In this document: positions 23,817 through 34,345 of the stretch, in pieces | Position numbering within the stretch: the first letter of the stretch is position 1 | Layout of the letters: each line of letters starts with the position of its first letter | NCBI GenBank assembly: GCA_932521025.1 | Contig: OW051473.1 | Location: forward strand, 2,852,001 to 2,916,000 | Reading direction: 5' to 3' | Source of the DNA: Oscheius onirici | Taxonomy: Eukaryota > Nematoda > Chromadorea > Rhabditida > Rhabditidae | Length of the DNA: 64,000 nt | Program-made: the position numbers and the translations under genes | Notes under the pieces: generated by a model | The model's input: the letters and a program-made list of their open reading frames with translations, nothing else | Told to the model about the DNA's origin: nothing | Databases searched by the model: none

Positions 23817-23833
23817 GGGGGGGGGGGGGGGGG
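23817..23833 (+). repeat. G17 homopolymer tract
   Basis: Seventeen uninterrupted G. It can fold as G-quadruplex DNA, and such tracts are known deletion-prone sites in nematodes that lack the DOG-1 helicase. The length may also be affected by sequencing error. Confidence 0.9.
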
Positions 23834-24049
23834 AGAATACTGTTTTCGCGTAACCCTAGACAGAAGAAAAAGGTACATCTACTCTGAAAACAGTGTTTTT
23901 CGCTTATACTACTACACGTCAACGGAAGAATGTTTTCCTACTATTTAACAGACTAAGGAGTAGACATCTTTGTTTTATTGCCAAAATAAGTTTGCCTTAA
24001 AAGTTGACGGTAGGAGGCGAGGCATCACGAGAATGACGTTTCGATTCGA

Positions 24050-24067
24050 TTTTTTTTTTTTTTTTTT
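24050..24067 (+). repeat. T18 homopolymer tract
   Basis: Eighteen consecutive T in non-coding sequence. Confidence 0.9.
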
Positions 24068-24832
24068 GCTCCTGAAACATACGCATCACATGCGTTTATT
24101 GGACTCTGATTAAGCAGATGCGAAGGCTAGGTGGCTAGGGTCCAGCATAGCTAAGCGAAAATTGGATGGAATGTCTAAATAGTCGTGTGCACACAAGTTT
24201 TAGAAAGTAATGCAAAGGATCTGGAGAACTCTGACGGCCTACAAACTTCGTTAGCAACATCTTATTATTTTGCCATGTTGCCCACATGCTCACTCTACTG
24301 GCACTACCTCAGAATTGAAGATTACATTCTTTGTGATCAGTGCAATGATTCGCATTTATAGAAAACATAATCGGATGATTGTCGGTAACGTGCAGAACAG
24401 AAGCTTTGATTTCTAGAGTTCAGCCTGTGGAAAAAATAATTAAACTTTGATCTCATTGTTGGGAACGAATCAGTGGAAAGTAAGTCACGGTGTTTTCAGC
24501 AAAATGGACCCTGCTGTAATAGCTGTCAGCGTAATCTGCAATTAATTAATTCCAGCATTGTATCTTTTTGATAAAGTTTGATTTACATTAAAACAGAGGC
24601 CATTTGTACAACGTCAAAGGCCGTTGGAAGAAGGCCACTGTGGACTTCAGGAGTTTATTTCGGACTTCAAGAATTTCTTCTCAGATCCATTTGTTCTGTG
24701 AGCGGTGAAAATTTTCGACGGTATGAGTGACTGTATGATTATGTATTCGAAACCATACATAAATCAAAGCAATAAATGAGCAAACAAAGCAGAGCAATAG
24801 GCAAAGCAATAAAGATTGAACTTCGAAAAGCT

Positions 24833-25740
24833 TCAATGGGATTCATCCTCGTCATCGTAGTTGTAGCTCTTGGTAGTCTTAGGGCGATCGTATTTAATGC
24901 TGATCTGCTTCTCTGTCCTATTCAATTATTTAAGATTCTGAGGGTAGTATTAAACCCTCGTCGCGTAATAAACATTTCCGCAATACATGCAGATGCCGAT
25001 ATCAACGATACAAATCTGTTCATCCTTTAGTTCCTCAAAAATCCATTCGTCAATCAATTGAAGGTATAGTTTAGGCTGTCTGCGGGATATCGTGGGAAGG
25101 CGTCGATCATTTTAACTGTGAGAATTAGAGCCGTGCCATCTCGAACCATGCGAAACATGCGATCACCTGAAAATACGAAACTTAATATTTGAAAAGGAAA
25201 AAAATGTGAAATCATCGGCGAGTTCAAGAAAAATTTTGTTGATTAGATTGTTGCTTGTATGACAAACATTTTACATAAGGTGAAACAAATTGTTTCGGCG
25301 GGCTTTGGCGCAAGGTCAATAACAACAATTGGATCTGAGAGTTCACAGCACCCTGGTGACTGATTTGCTCTGCATTTCCAGGTATTCGCTTGCTAAACTA
25401 GTTTTCAGCAGTAGCACTAACGCTTCGTTTGTTCAGTCAGAATTGTGCGATCATGAAATGCGTTAAAATATCGCGTGCCTATGTGCATTTTTTGGTTAAG
25501 TTTGTATACGATAGCTGAGAAGGCAAAAGTAAGTAGGCGGCAATAGGTATGTATTAATTATACTAACTTAATATTGTTCTGAACGCTTTTTGCTTTTGCC
25601 TTCTGGTTGTACACGTGTTCCTTCGTTTGGTTTAGAGTTCTGCTTTCCCAGACGGTCTTGAGGCGGGGCAAAAAAATCTCCCACGGCACATTGTCTTCTT
25701 CTCCTATAAATAAACATTTTGAACTCACTTTCTCCAACAA
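24833..25740 (-). CDS. Unrecognised minus-strand multi-exon gene
   Basis: Four pieces look coding. 25566-25740 includes EEDNVPWEIFLPRLKTVWES and NQTKEHVYNQKAKAKSVQNN. 25117-25166 reads GDRMFRMVRDGTALILT. 24956-25075 reads PKLYLQLIDEWIFEELKDEQ and then ICMYCGNVYYATR. 24833-24917 reads KQISIKYDRPKTTKSYNYDD and ends DEDESH-stop. Splice sites are short and plausible, but the phase between the last two pieces does not agree with a plain GT donor. The C-terminus is therefore uncertain (the alternative ends DREADQH). The 5' end is not found. I cannot assign a family. Confidence 0.38.
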
Positions 25741-25871
25741 TCAGCCCAGCGAAAATGGTGAGTGGTATCTAGAGTCAGAGACTCTTTTCAATAACATTAA
25801 AAGCTGTGAGCATATATTTCCAGAAGGACCTGGGACCAGCAGGCGACGGAAAGCTGTCTTGACGGAAAGCT

Positions 25872-25950
25872 GATTCCTAGGAGGTGGAATTGGGGTTCTT
25901 GGGCGCGGCTCCTCCGCGCCCAAGAACCCCAATTCCACCTCCTAGGAATC
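25872..25950. repeat. Perfect 37-bp inverted repeat with a 5-nt loop
   Basis: Left arm 25872-25908 and right arm 25914-25950 are exact reverse complements, with loop CTCCT (25909-25913). Each end carries a CCTAGG palindrome. The arms are clearly richer in G and C than the flanks. It would form a long hairpin as DNA or RNA. No coding role is apparent. Confidence 0.93.
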
Positions 25951-26575
25951 CCGGACCCACTGGAGACAATAGATAAGACTGAACATCGTCATCTCGCCAT
26001 CTCATCTCATAAATAAAACTTGTTGTCTTCTCAGTCTGTCGGTCTGGTTATAGCGCGAGTCTAAGAGCACGACACAAGAAAAAATTGTGTAACTGGCTTA
26101 CAAGCTGCAAATAATTCGACATGAACGACAAGCAGAAACACATCTTTTGTTCATCTTCTGACTTTAGCTCCACGTTGCCAATCCGCTTGATGAGCATTCA
26201 AGACAGCTTTTTCAGACCACCGCGTATCGATAATGGGTCCTCCCACAAACCAGTCTTTGCAGCGTGAAAATATACGCTGCGGTCTTCATGTAACGCAGTC
26301 AAAATATTTATATATTCTAAGGTTCCGAAATCTTTGGGACAGAAGAAGCGAATAGCCCAGATGCAGAAATCGAAGCCAGAAAAAAGTGAACATGCTCATA
26401 GAATTCTTATTTATTTTATTGCTTTGATTCTGGTTTCACATTAGAAAGAAGTCGGTTAAAAGAAAGACTATGAAATGGTAGAATACGAAGGTCAAAAGAC
26501 TTGTTTAGGGAAGACACGGTGACCCAAATAATGAGTAACAGGCAAAAAAAATTGTTGAGAAGGTAGGAGAACTAG
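25951..26575. other. Intergenic region downstream of the SET-domain gene
   Basis: No gene recognised. It contains a small inverted repeat (GCAGCGT ... ACGCTGC near 26258-26282). Confidence 0.35.
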
Positions 26576-28340
26576 TTAAAGAACGCTGTCTGATTTTTTG
26601 GAACTTTTGGATGTGGGTTCTTGCAGCCAACCGCGGCAGTTCTGGGAACCACACCTGCAAATGAATCGATTTGATCTAATTTTCATGTTAAAACTTACAG
26701 GCAAGTAATGGATCCTTTTGGCTTTTCCATAGTCTTTACTCCTTCTAGGCCAGCATGATAGTCGATGGTCAGCGGTTCGCCTGAACATTGGCTTTTTTTT
26801 TTGCATGAAAACTTTTCTTGCCGGCTTCGACCTCTCTTCTTACAATAATTAACTTTCGACTAAAAGTTTTGAACAGAGCTCGGCTCTCATGACACAGATG
26901 GACAACGAGACAGTTTGGATCACACGAATGCGATAGTAATCTTCCCTCGTTTCTGAAAACAGAAACATTTCATAGGAACTCTCAGTTTTCTTACCCCTTT
27001 TTCAATGCGTCGAGAATAAAATCGCGCTCTTTGAATGCGTGGGAGTTTTCATATGTGGACTCCTCGTTCTTAAGACGAACCTGGAAGTGTGTGTATCAGC
27101 AAAAGTTGAATAAGAAACGCACCTCGCCAGTATACTCGGTCACGAAAGAGCCTACCGGCATGTTTTCTGCAGCTCGCAGACCCCATCCCAGTACGCCTGG
27201 TTCCCTTGTCACGATGAGAGGATACCGTTTGAACTTCTAAAGTCGTGTTATTACCAAAATTACTCTAACTGTACCTCTAGATCATGGACACAAGGGTTTT
27301 TTGGGTCTTTGCATACTGCTGGATTACAGTGGAGTGTCCATAGAAAATTCGTTCGAGCCAAGTGGTCTCCAGTCATCAAAGCTATCTTCTTGGTCTTTAA
27401 AACACCATTCTCTGCGTGATAATGGAGAAAACGACAGGCGGAGGTGGCTGTTTTCTAGACAAATCGTTTTATTGTGTTTCTTTTGTGAAACGAACTTTTT
27501 GGTAATTGCAGTCATTACATCCTGTGGGATTGGCACAGCTGCAGCGGCATTTGGAAGTATTTTTTGTCAACTTCAAGAGAATCCTGTCGGCCTGTTCAGA
27601 GTAAACCAATTTTTGGATGTACTGAAAACATTCTCATGAAATCATATACGTTAGTTACCTCGAATTTCGGAATCTCATTGGGGCACTCCTGGTTGAGATT
27701 TACCATGATTAAGCATGGCATTGCTCCTCTCTCCGCGTGCCATTTTCTGTTCACTTCTTCCCAAACAGCACCATGTTCTTCTACGATTCTCGTGAACGAC
27801 TGTCTGTCCAAGTGGTAGGTGGCACGTATTTTCTCAAAAGCCGGACCAAACTTTTGAAGATAGTCCTCTTTAAGGAATGGAACAGAGGACGTCACTGTCG
27901 GAGCTAGAACTGGAGTGGCTTTTCTGACTTTGTCTTTCTAGGATTGGATTGTTAAAAGGAGATAACAGAGCTTTACCTTTTTATAATCGTTTGAGAAGGC
28001 GGACGAATTGTCGGAAGATTCTTTGTGGAAACCCACATCATCCGTCTGAGCAGCGACACAAATTTTTTTGTCTTCTGTCTAAAACAGGGAGATAGGTTAA
28101 GAGATACCGATCTTATTACTGGTTGTTGCTTGTATTGCTGCTCACTGGCTTTCAGTCCCGGCTGACGATGCTTTTTGACGTGGCTGCCATTGTCCTGCAA
28201 ATTTCAAGTGTTTGTAATCAACGTTTGTAATTTACCTGTTGTTCATTTTCCAGGTGCCTTCTTTTTCCAGCCGATGGTACGTTTATGCCACGAGAGATAT
28301 CACGAAGAGCATAACGACGGCGTGTTTGATTCGAATCCAT
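26576..28340 (-). CDS. SET-domain lysine methyltransferase (pre-SET/SET/post-SET)
   Basis: A probable histone lysine methyltransferase acting in the nucleus with S-adenosylmethionine. The start is ATG 28338-28340 (MDSNQTRRRYALRDISRG). A basic N-terminal half follows. A pre-SET-like Cys cluster reads CRCSCANPTGCNDC and, further on, LHCNPAVCKDPKNPC. The SET core begins EPGVLGWGLRAAENM with SFVTEYTGE. It continues RDFILDALKKG spliced to NEGRLLSHSCDPNCLV (the cofactor-binding NHS motif reads SHS) and EPLTIDYHAG. The post-SET reads CRCGSQNCRGWL. The stop is TAA at 26576-26578. The pre-SET cysteines favour the SUV39/SETDB side of the family, but the CGSQNCRG post-SET resembles MLL/ASH1/NSD types. 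The target residue is therefore left open. Confidence 0.82.
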
Positions 28341-28844
28341 TTGCTTGAAAACCGCACAGAATTGCCACAGATGGGAATAGAGAAAAATTGATATGTTCGG
28401 TGCATTTTGAGCACCAAATCGATACTTACAGAGGTAATGCAAAAGCGAAAGCTTTTGGAGATGCTAATTACCGTTACATCCACTGCCACCACGTTTGAAA
28501 TATAACGATCTGCTGTGAACCATATTTGAAATGAAAGGAAAGAGGAAACCTAGAACTCAAGAATCGGTGCGTTGCAAATAGTTAAAACTCTTTTACTTTT
28601 GACCTGATTAGGGGACATCGAAGACAGCGGGCATTTTCACAGGGTCAACAGACTAATTACAAACCTGGTCAAAACTTGCATTTCAAGTTGTAAAGTCTGT
28701 TATTTCAGCAATCGGTATCCTGCTGTCCTTTTTTGAAAAGAAACTGATACGTCCTTTGCGTTCCAATCAGTCAGTGAAGAAACGATAGAAAACTGCTATG
28801 TCGACCTCATTGTGAACTATTTGAAGAACAAGACGAAGGCGGAA
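28341..28844. other. Upstream region of the SET-domain gene
   Basis: No gene recognised. It is expected to contain the 5' region of the SET-domain gene. Confidence 0.35.
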
Positions 28845-29138
28845 TCAAAATTCAAAATATGGTAGCATTTTTATTCGCACTAAAAACGCATACACATTTT
28901 CTTTCCTTTCATGCAAGCACTTTAGCAGCTCTCGAAGATTCTTGGCTTCACGGTTGATGGTCTGGAGATCCTCCCACTGCTTTTTGAGGTCGATGAGGTG
29001 GTAGAGGTACACGTGATCATCGTGATGGTATATAATCTTCGCCAGCGAACTGATCTTCATGTTGTCATTCAGGATACGAGAATTGACCTGGTGCTTGAAC
29101 CAGAGGAACTGGGCTCCAGAAAAGCATTTATTACACAT
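28845..29138 (-). CDS. Unrecognised small protein or terminal exon
   Basis: A 97-codon frame with coding character: VNSRILNDNMKISSLAKIIY, then LIDLKKQWEDLQTINREAKN and ELLKCLHERKENVYAFLVRI. It is charged and helical. An AATAAA on the same strand lies near its end. An upstream exon is possible. No family is recognised. Confidence 0.33.
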   Translation of the reverse strand: MCNKCFSGAQFLWFKHQVNSRILNDNMKISSLAKIIYHHDDHVYLYHLIDLKKQWEDLQTINREAKNLRELLKCLHERKENVYAFLVRIKMLPYFEF

Positions 29139-29422
29139 TGTATCAAATGTTTGTTGCTAAGCAAAATAACGATATATCCAAAGTTAACCATTATGGTTAG
29201 AAAGCTTTTCGCTACAGGGAGAGGAATGTTTGAATTTTTACGTTCTATATTGAACAGAGCTGTAAAACGCAAATAGTAGCCTAAAAATACCAAAAACGTT
29301 TATCTATGAAAGGAAACAAACCGGACTTGATCTCGAAAACGAAGGGGTACTTTCTGTGAAAACACAAAAAAAAACATAAGATTAGCATCGGAAAATCTGG
29401 CAAAAGACCATTATGCAATCAA

Positions 29423-31256
29423 CTAAAGCTTTAAAGTAGAGGCGAAGTTGGCGTGTACTATTGGGTCAGCAAAGGATGATATGATAGGATTTTTTAGTTG
29501 ATCTAAAATTTGATTGATATGGTGAAAATGTTGAAAACTACCAGGGGCCGTTGCACACGTTTCGTGGATAAATATAGGCTTCTTTTTGTTATTGTTCAAA
29601 CTTTTAAACTCTTCTTTGATAAACATTACGGACTCAGCATATGATTGGTCACCTGTAAAATTTCTCATCGTTCTATTTTCCAGAAAAATCACCTGTATAG
29701 TTTTCAAAGGCAATTTTGATAGAAGTATGTCGAATTTTTTCTTGGAAGAGATCTTTCTTGTTCAGAAAGATGATCATGTACACATGGATGAACCATTTAC
29801 TGTTACAAATAGAGTCGAATAACCTGAGTGATTCCTTCATTCTATTCTGAATCACAGCCTGTATACGTTAAGAAATTTTATACCGTGGTCTCATCCTCGA
29901 AAAGGACTTCATCGTATTCTGATAAGGCTGTTACGAAAATAACAGAGGTGACGTCGTCAAAACAATGAATCCATTTTTTCCGTTCAGAACGCTGTCCACT
30001 AACATCGAACACTCTAAAAAAAACTTTTCGAACAGCACTCTACAGCCTTGCCTAACATGATAAAGGCTATATGTAAAATTAACTTCCACAATTCCGGTGG
30101 TCTTTGTCCTTGTCAACAGCATGTCTGTCTGGGTAGGCATGTAGTCATCTGAGGCTATTCGCTCTATATTTTCGAAAAAACTGAAGAGTAAAATGGACCG
30201 AGTTATCCCAACTCACAAGTTGCTGCTCTCGTGAAGGTGGCACTCAAATTTTTTTGCATCATAAATGGTTTGAACCGCAAAATCTGACCACAGATTTTTC
30301 AGTGCTTGAGCCAATTCTTTGCTGAACTTTTCGGATTCTCTCCCCTCCTTGACGGTGTCTAGCACGACTTTCGCATCAGACTAAAAATTTAATATCTGCC
30401 ATAAAAATATAAATTTAAAATATATGATAGCTTTTTGTAAACTTTACCACTCGCTGAAAGTCTGAGAAAATGACGTTGTATTTTTCCATAGCCCTCAAAA
30501 GTGCTGCCATGGCCATGACAGTGTTGTTGTAAACGACCTAGGAATTGAAATAACAAAAGTTAAAAAATGTTACTCGTTTCTGCTGATGCCTTTCCTCTAG
30601 TCTGAACCCATCACTGTAAAGAATTCTCATCTGTTTCAGGACGGTTGATTTTCCGCCCTCTCCAGCACCTGAAATGAAGAATATAGCTTTCTGATTGCTT
30701 TTATACGATGCAAATGAAGAATATAACTTATTAAATACCAGCCGGCTTCGCTTTTCTACTTTTTTTCTCTTCTTAACTTCTGATCCCTTCCCCCAGTCAA
30801 CCGATCTTTTCTGACCCCTTTTGATCCCTTCCCAGTCAATCGATCTCTTCTGATCCCTTCCCACTCAACCGATCCCTTTTGATCCCTTCCCAGTCAACCG
30901 ATCTCTTCTGATCCCCTACCGCCTGACTCTATTTCCTACTCAAAACAATTTAGCAAATAAATTTGGCGAGGAGAGGAATCGAACCCGGGTCGTCTGGGTG
31001 ACTCTTCACAATACACCAAAATTTCAGTGCTCGGAAAAACAAACAAACACACACAGTCCACGACAGACACCATTACTTTTTAGTAGTAGAGAGATCGTTT
31101 GCAAATTTTGGTTGAACTAGATAAAATCTGATATTGCTTACCAAGAACCAGAAGTTTGATTGTTCTCGAATTCTCTTCTGCATGTTGGTGGATCTGCTTG
31201 TCGATTTCTCTAGTCTTCTCATCTATCGTTTTTTCTTCACTTTGACACAGTCCCAT
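29423..31256 (-). CDS. Heterotrimeric G protein alpha subunit, divergent Gi/o-like paralog 2
   Basis: The start (ATG 31254-31256, [20 protein letters not shown]) and exon layout match paralog 1, so the two arose by duplication. Exon 1 is 31142-31256. The P-loop is GAGEGGKST (Ser to Gly, codon 30655-30657). Switch I keeps [20 protein letters not shown]. Switch II is [12 protein letters not shown], where the first Gly of DVGG is Ser (29998-30000), while the DxxG Gly and the catalytic Gln remain. NKKDLF and TCAT are present. The C-terminus ([16 protein letters not shown]-stop) is unlike the usual NNLKDCGLF helix and contains a Pro. That end makes the receptor contact, so coupling is probably altered. 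There is no frameshift, so it reads as an expressed, diverged gene rather than a pseudogene. Confidence 0.86.
30780..30919. repeat. Minisatellite, about 4.5 copies of a 29-30 bp unit
   Basis: The unit approximates TGATCCCTTCCCAGTCAACC followed by GATCTCTTC, repeated with small changes inside intron 1 of Galpha paralog 2. Confidence 0.85.
30962..31025 (-). repeat. tRNA-derived element (SINE head or tRNA relic)
   Basis: Read on the minus strand, a perfect RNA polymerase III B box (GGTTCGATTCC, 30975-30985) follows a box-A-like stretch (TGGTGTATTGTGAAGAG). The sequence then ends CTCCTCGCC. No matching 5' acceptor arm or proper anticodon stem is seen, so this is not an intact tRNA gene. It lies in intron 1 of Galpha paralog 2, next to the minisatellite. 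Confidence 0.5.
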
Positions 31257-34075
31257 GTTATGTCTGTAATTTATAAATACAAGGTTGGCAACGCCCTTCC
31301 AGGGCTAAAGTAGAAATTCATGACTTCGTTCTGTCACGGAGCGCTAGTAGTGGTTTCCCTTTCATTCCTCCTTTGTTACTCTACTCCAGTCACTCTCCCT
31401 GACCCTCCAAAAAACTACTGAAATTATAATTAAACCCATCCCCTCCTTAGCCTACTTTCAAAATGTAGGGCCTGAACGGATCGCCCGGCCCGTTCCTACT
31501 TTAGCGATTCTCAACCCTACTGTACTTCCCCTTCTCTCTTTGTCACTCCCTTTCACTCACCCAGACTCTCCAAAGAAACTACCAAAGTTGTAAGAGCACT
31601 TCACGCACTTGCTTTCCTGTCGCGACTTGTTAAAACCAATTTGCGCACAAAGCTCCCCTCCTTATTCTCAATTAGAGCTTCAGACAAACACACAGAGACG
31701 CGAGAGCAATTTAAAATAGATTGGCTACAAACGTTGATGCGTTTAAAAGAGAAACGAACCACTGAGTAAGAAGTTTCGTTTTCTGGTGAAAGGTTGTGAC
31801 GCGAATTACCAGGTGTAATTATTTCGCAGCTAACTGATTACGAGAAAAGGTAGCGCAGTTGATGTCCCCTTTGTAGAGGGAAAGTCGAAGATGAAGAGAC
31901 GTTGTCGTGAAAGGTAAGAAAAATTTAGTTGACATCCTCAAGGAATTAGCAAAACAAAACTATGCTGTGAATGTTTTCTACACGCTTTTATTATAAAGAT
32001 GTGTATATTTTGACAAGCAGCACAATCTGCTTGTTTAAACGTTGCTCGGCTTGCTCTATAATGTCCTGACAACAACTGATTTCAAAAACCGTTATTGATA
32101 TGTATACTTCAGTATACACCAACAATTTAAATTCACAGATTTGAATTCCTGCTTTTAACCAACCAAAGCCTCTTTTCTCCCGAAGTCTCTAAATTTGTAG
32201 TAGCTTGCTAAGAAGTCAGGGCGTTTTGGAAAAAAACAGGTAGGGATTGCAAAGAGACCCTTTACTTGCTGGTCACTCAAGTGCATTCGTTAACAACAAA
32301 AGTTAGCCTCTCAGAGCATTGCTCGGAATTCTGCCATGTGTCGGAAGAAACATTTTGATTTTGACACAGAGGTAAGTTTTCACAAAGCTGACAGCTTCGT
32401 GATACCATAACAAGTGACAGTGACGAGTTTGTTTCTGTTATTCTAATATTAATGTTATCTGTCAAGCAGTCATTTAAATCGGCTTAATTCAAACCATTGT
32501 TAATTGTACCTTGCTGTTCCTGTTCCGGCTATCTTTTTGTACAATCGTACATGCATTTTCACAATTGATTTATTGTCGTAGTCACATTGGTCACATTCTA
32601 TTTAAGCATTAACAAATTTTTGAAGTTATCTACTTTATATTCACCCTTGAAAATTAAATGTTACTGCGAAAGAAAGAAATAAGCGCTGGACCTTGATTTT
32701 TGAATATATACGTGCCAGACTCTTTCAAAGCCGGGGTTCCAGACAGAAGACCATTTCAAACGTTCTTGCTATTTCTGCAAGCATATTTAAAACACACATT
32801 ACACAAAGTAGTCGTGTTAAGAATATAAACACTCCATTAAATCAGCATAAGTGGAGTTATCCGAAAATTGAGTTCATCGCTCATTGCAATTGGCATTTTC
32901 TCTGACAAAGAGACAAATGCTCGAACAGAGTGTTCGTATCCATTGAACTAAGCCGTGTAACAGATTGCTACTCTACACAACATTTTCTCGAACTTATCAG
33001 AAAGGAGAACAAAGCTGGTCACTTAATAGCGTTAAACTGTGGTCTCTGAACATTAACTTTGAATTTGCTACTGTATTCAGAGCAATTGGATATTGTGCAA
33101 ACAACAGATCACAGTAGTACTTTATTGTAAGGAACTGTTTTAAATGTATGCTGAGTAATTTGATACGATTATCTACATCCTGTTGCACAACGGAAGAGAT
33201 TTTGCCAAGGCTATCTTGCGTCAGTATGTCTGTACGGACAGACGATAAGTCTCCTTTCCAAGACGCTGAACTAGTAAGAACATTCGACCCCTCGGTGAAG
33301 AAAAATGTGGAACAAATATCACTCGAGCATAATTGGGCCAATTAGGCCGAAAATGATCTGCAGATTCCACCTGCCCCCAAGATTCGTGCAAATTGAAAGA
33401 TTTAAAAACGCATTCCCGTAATGACAGGTGCAAACTCAGTTAAAGCACAATCAGATGCATATATTAGGAAGATCAAATAAAGAATGGAACTTTAACCAAG
33501 ATCAAAAGTCTATACTGCCATACAACTACATATTTTTACCACTTGAAGCCACATTTGTGTTTTACCATCGATGAAGAATATATATTTTGCAAAGGTCGTT
33601 GCTAAATATTTTCTCTGAGAATACTGCAAAGCAAGGGATAAATGTTTCCGCTTAACCTGTTCATTCAAGTTCAAACCCAAAATTTTATTTTATTTAGTGT
33701 ATCCAGTCTGTCTATTTTAAAACGGTTCATTTTCACTGCAACTGAAATTTGGTCCGAGAATCTGTACATAGTACATGACATTTTAAGGTTATGATAACAA
33801 TGAGCATTTGAGCTATGCGGGAATGAACGTAATATTGTTCTCTGGCTGTTTCATCTGTTTGGCGGACGATCTGAATGCTCGGAAGACACTCCTCCACATA
33901 TCTTTCAGGAGTAGCGGAACCATTCGTTTCATGCCTGAAATGTCACGAATTATGCTCGTTCTTGTGTGAACTTTTTTTAAATCCTAGGTGGGCGACAAAG
34001 AAGAGGTTTGATTGGATGTGTCAAACTAATTCCGTGGTGACTGACTCAACAATCTTTGGTCATTCTCAAACTTAC
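31257..34075. other. Large gene-poor region upstream of Galpha paralog 2
   Basis: No gene recognised. A degenerate direct repeat is visible: CACTC-rich segments followed by CTCCAAA(A/G)AAACTAC occur near 31385-31415 and again near 31545-31590. Confidence 0.35.
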
Positions 34076-34345
34076 TGGCAAGTAAACTTGAATCCGTCCT
34101 TGGACAGCTATCGACGCAATTGCCCAAAGAATCACGGTACAAATCTCCACGGCAGATGCAAACCTTCCTTGCACAGCGTTTCTAAAAAAACTTTTTCTTG
34201 AACCTGGTGGTTTCGAATATCTAAATCGGATCTGCTGTGTCGTAATGTGTACAAGTGTCGCATTCTGTCCAACGGTTCCCACAGTCGTGCGTCGCGTGTG
34301 AAACCGGGTATGATGAAGTAATTTCGACAGGAAGCTCATGAGCAA
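34076..34345 (-). CDS. Trypsin-inhibitor-like (TIL) cysteine-rich domain, possibly broken gene
   Basis: Minus-strand segments read HDCGNRWTECDTC (ending at 34251) and, after an acceptor (exon 34076-34181), RCARKVCICRGDLYRDSLGN followed by CVDSCP. The CxC, G-x-x-R-D and G-x-C-V spacing is typical of TIL domains, which are secreted inhibitors of serine proteases in nematodes. The join between the two pieces needs very short introns (32 and 22 nt), or the gene carries a lesion. No signal-peptide exon is placed. A different frame over the same bases reads as a hydrophobic helix; I judge it the less likely. Confidence 0.4.

Larger units (their letters stand above)
23556..24832. other. Gene-poor stretch with two long homopolymer runs
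   Basis: No gene recognised. It contains a G17 run (23817-23833) and a T18 run (24050-24067), listed separately. Confidence 0.4.

Noticed and set aside
30538-30864. Open minus-strand frame that fuses the minisatellite translation to the P-loop of Galpha paralog 2
   Set aside because: The proper exon 1 (31142-31256) has the conserved N-terminus, donor and phase. The read-through is an accident of the repeat staying open.
34046-34345. Minus-strand frame with a hydrophobic helix, continuing in phase into 33839-33990
   Set aside because: No family resemblance. The other frame gives a TIL-like cysteine pattern, which is harder to obtain by chance. The alternative is not fully excluded.
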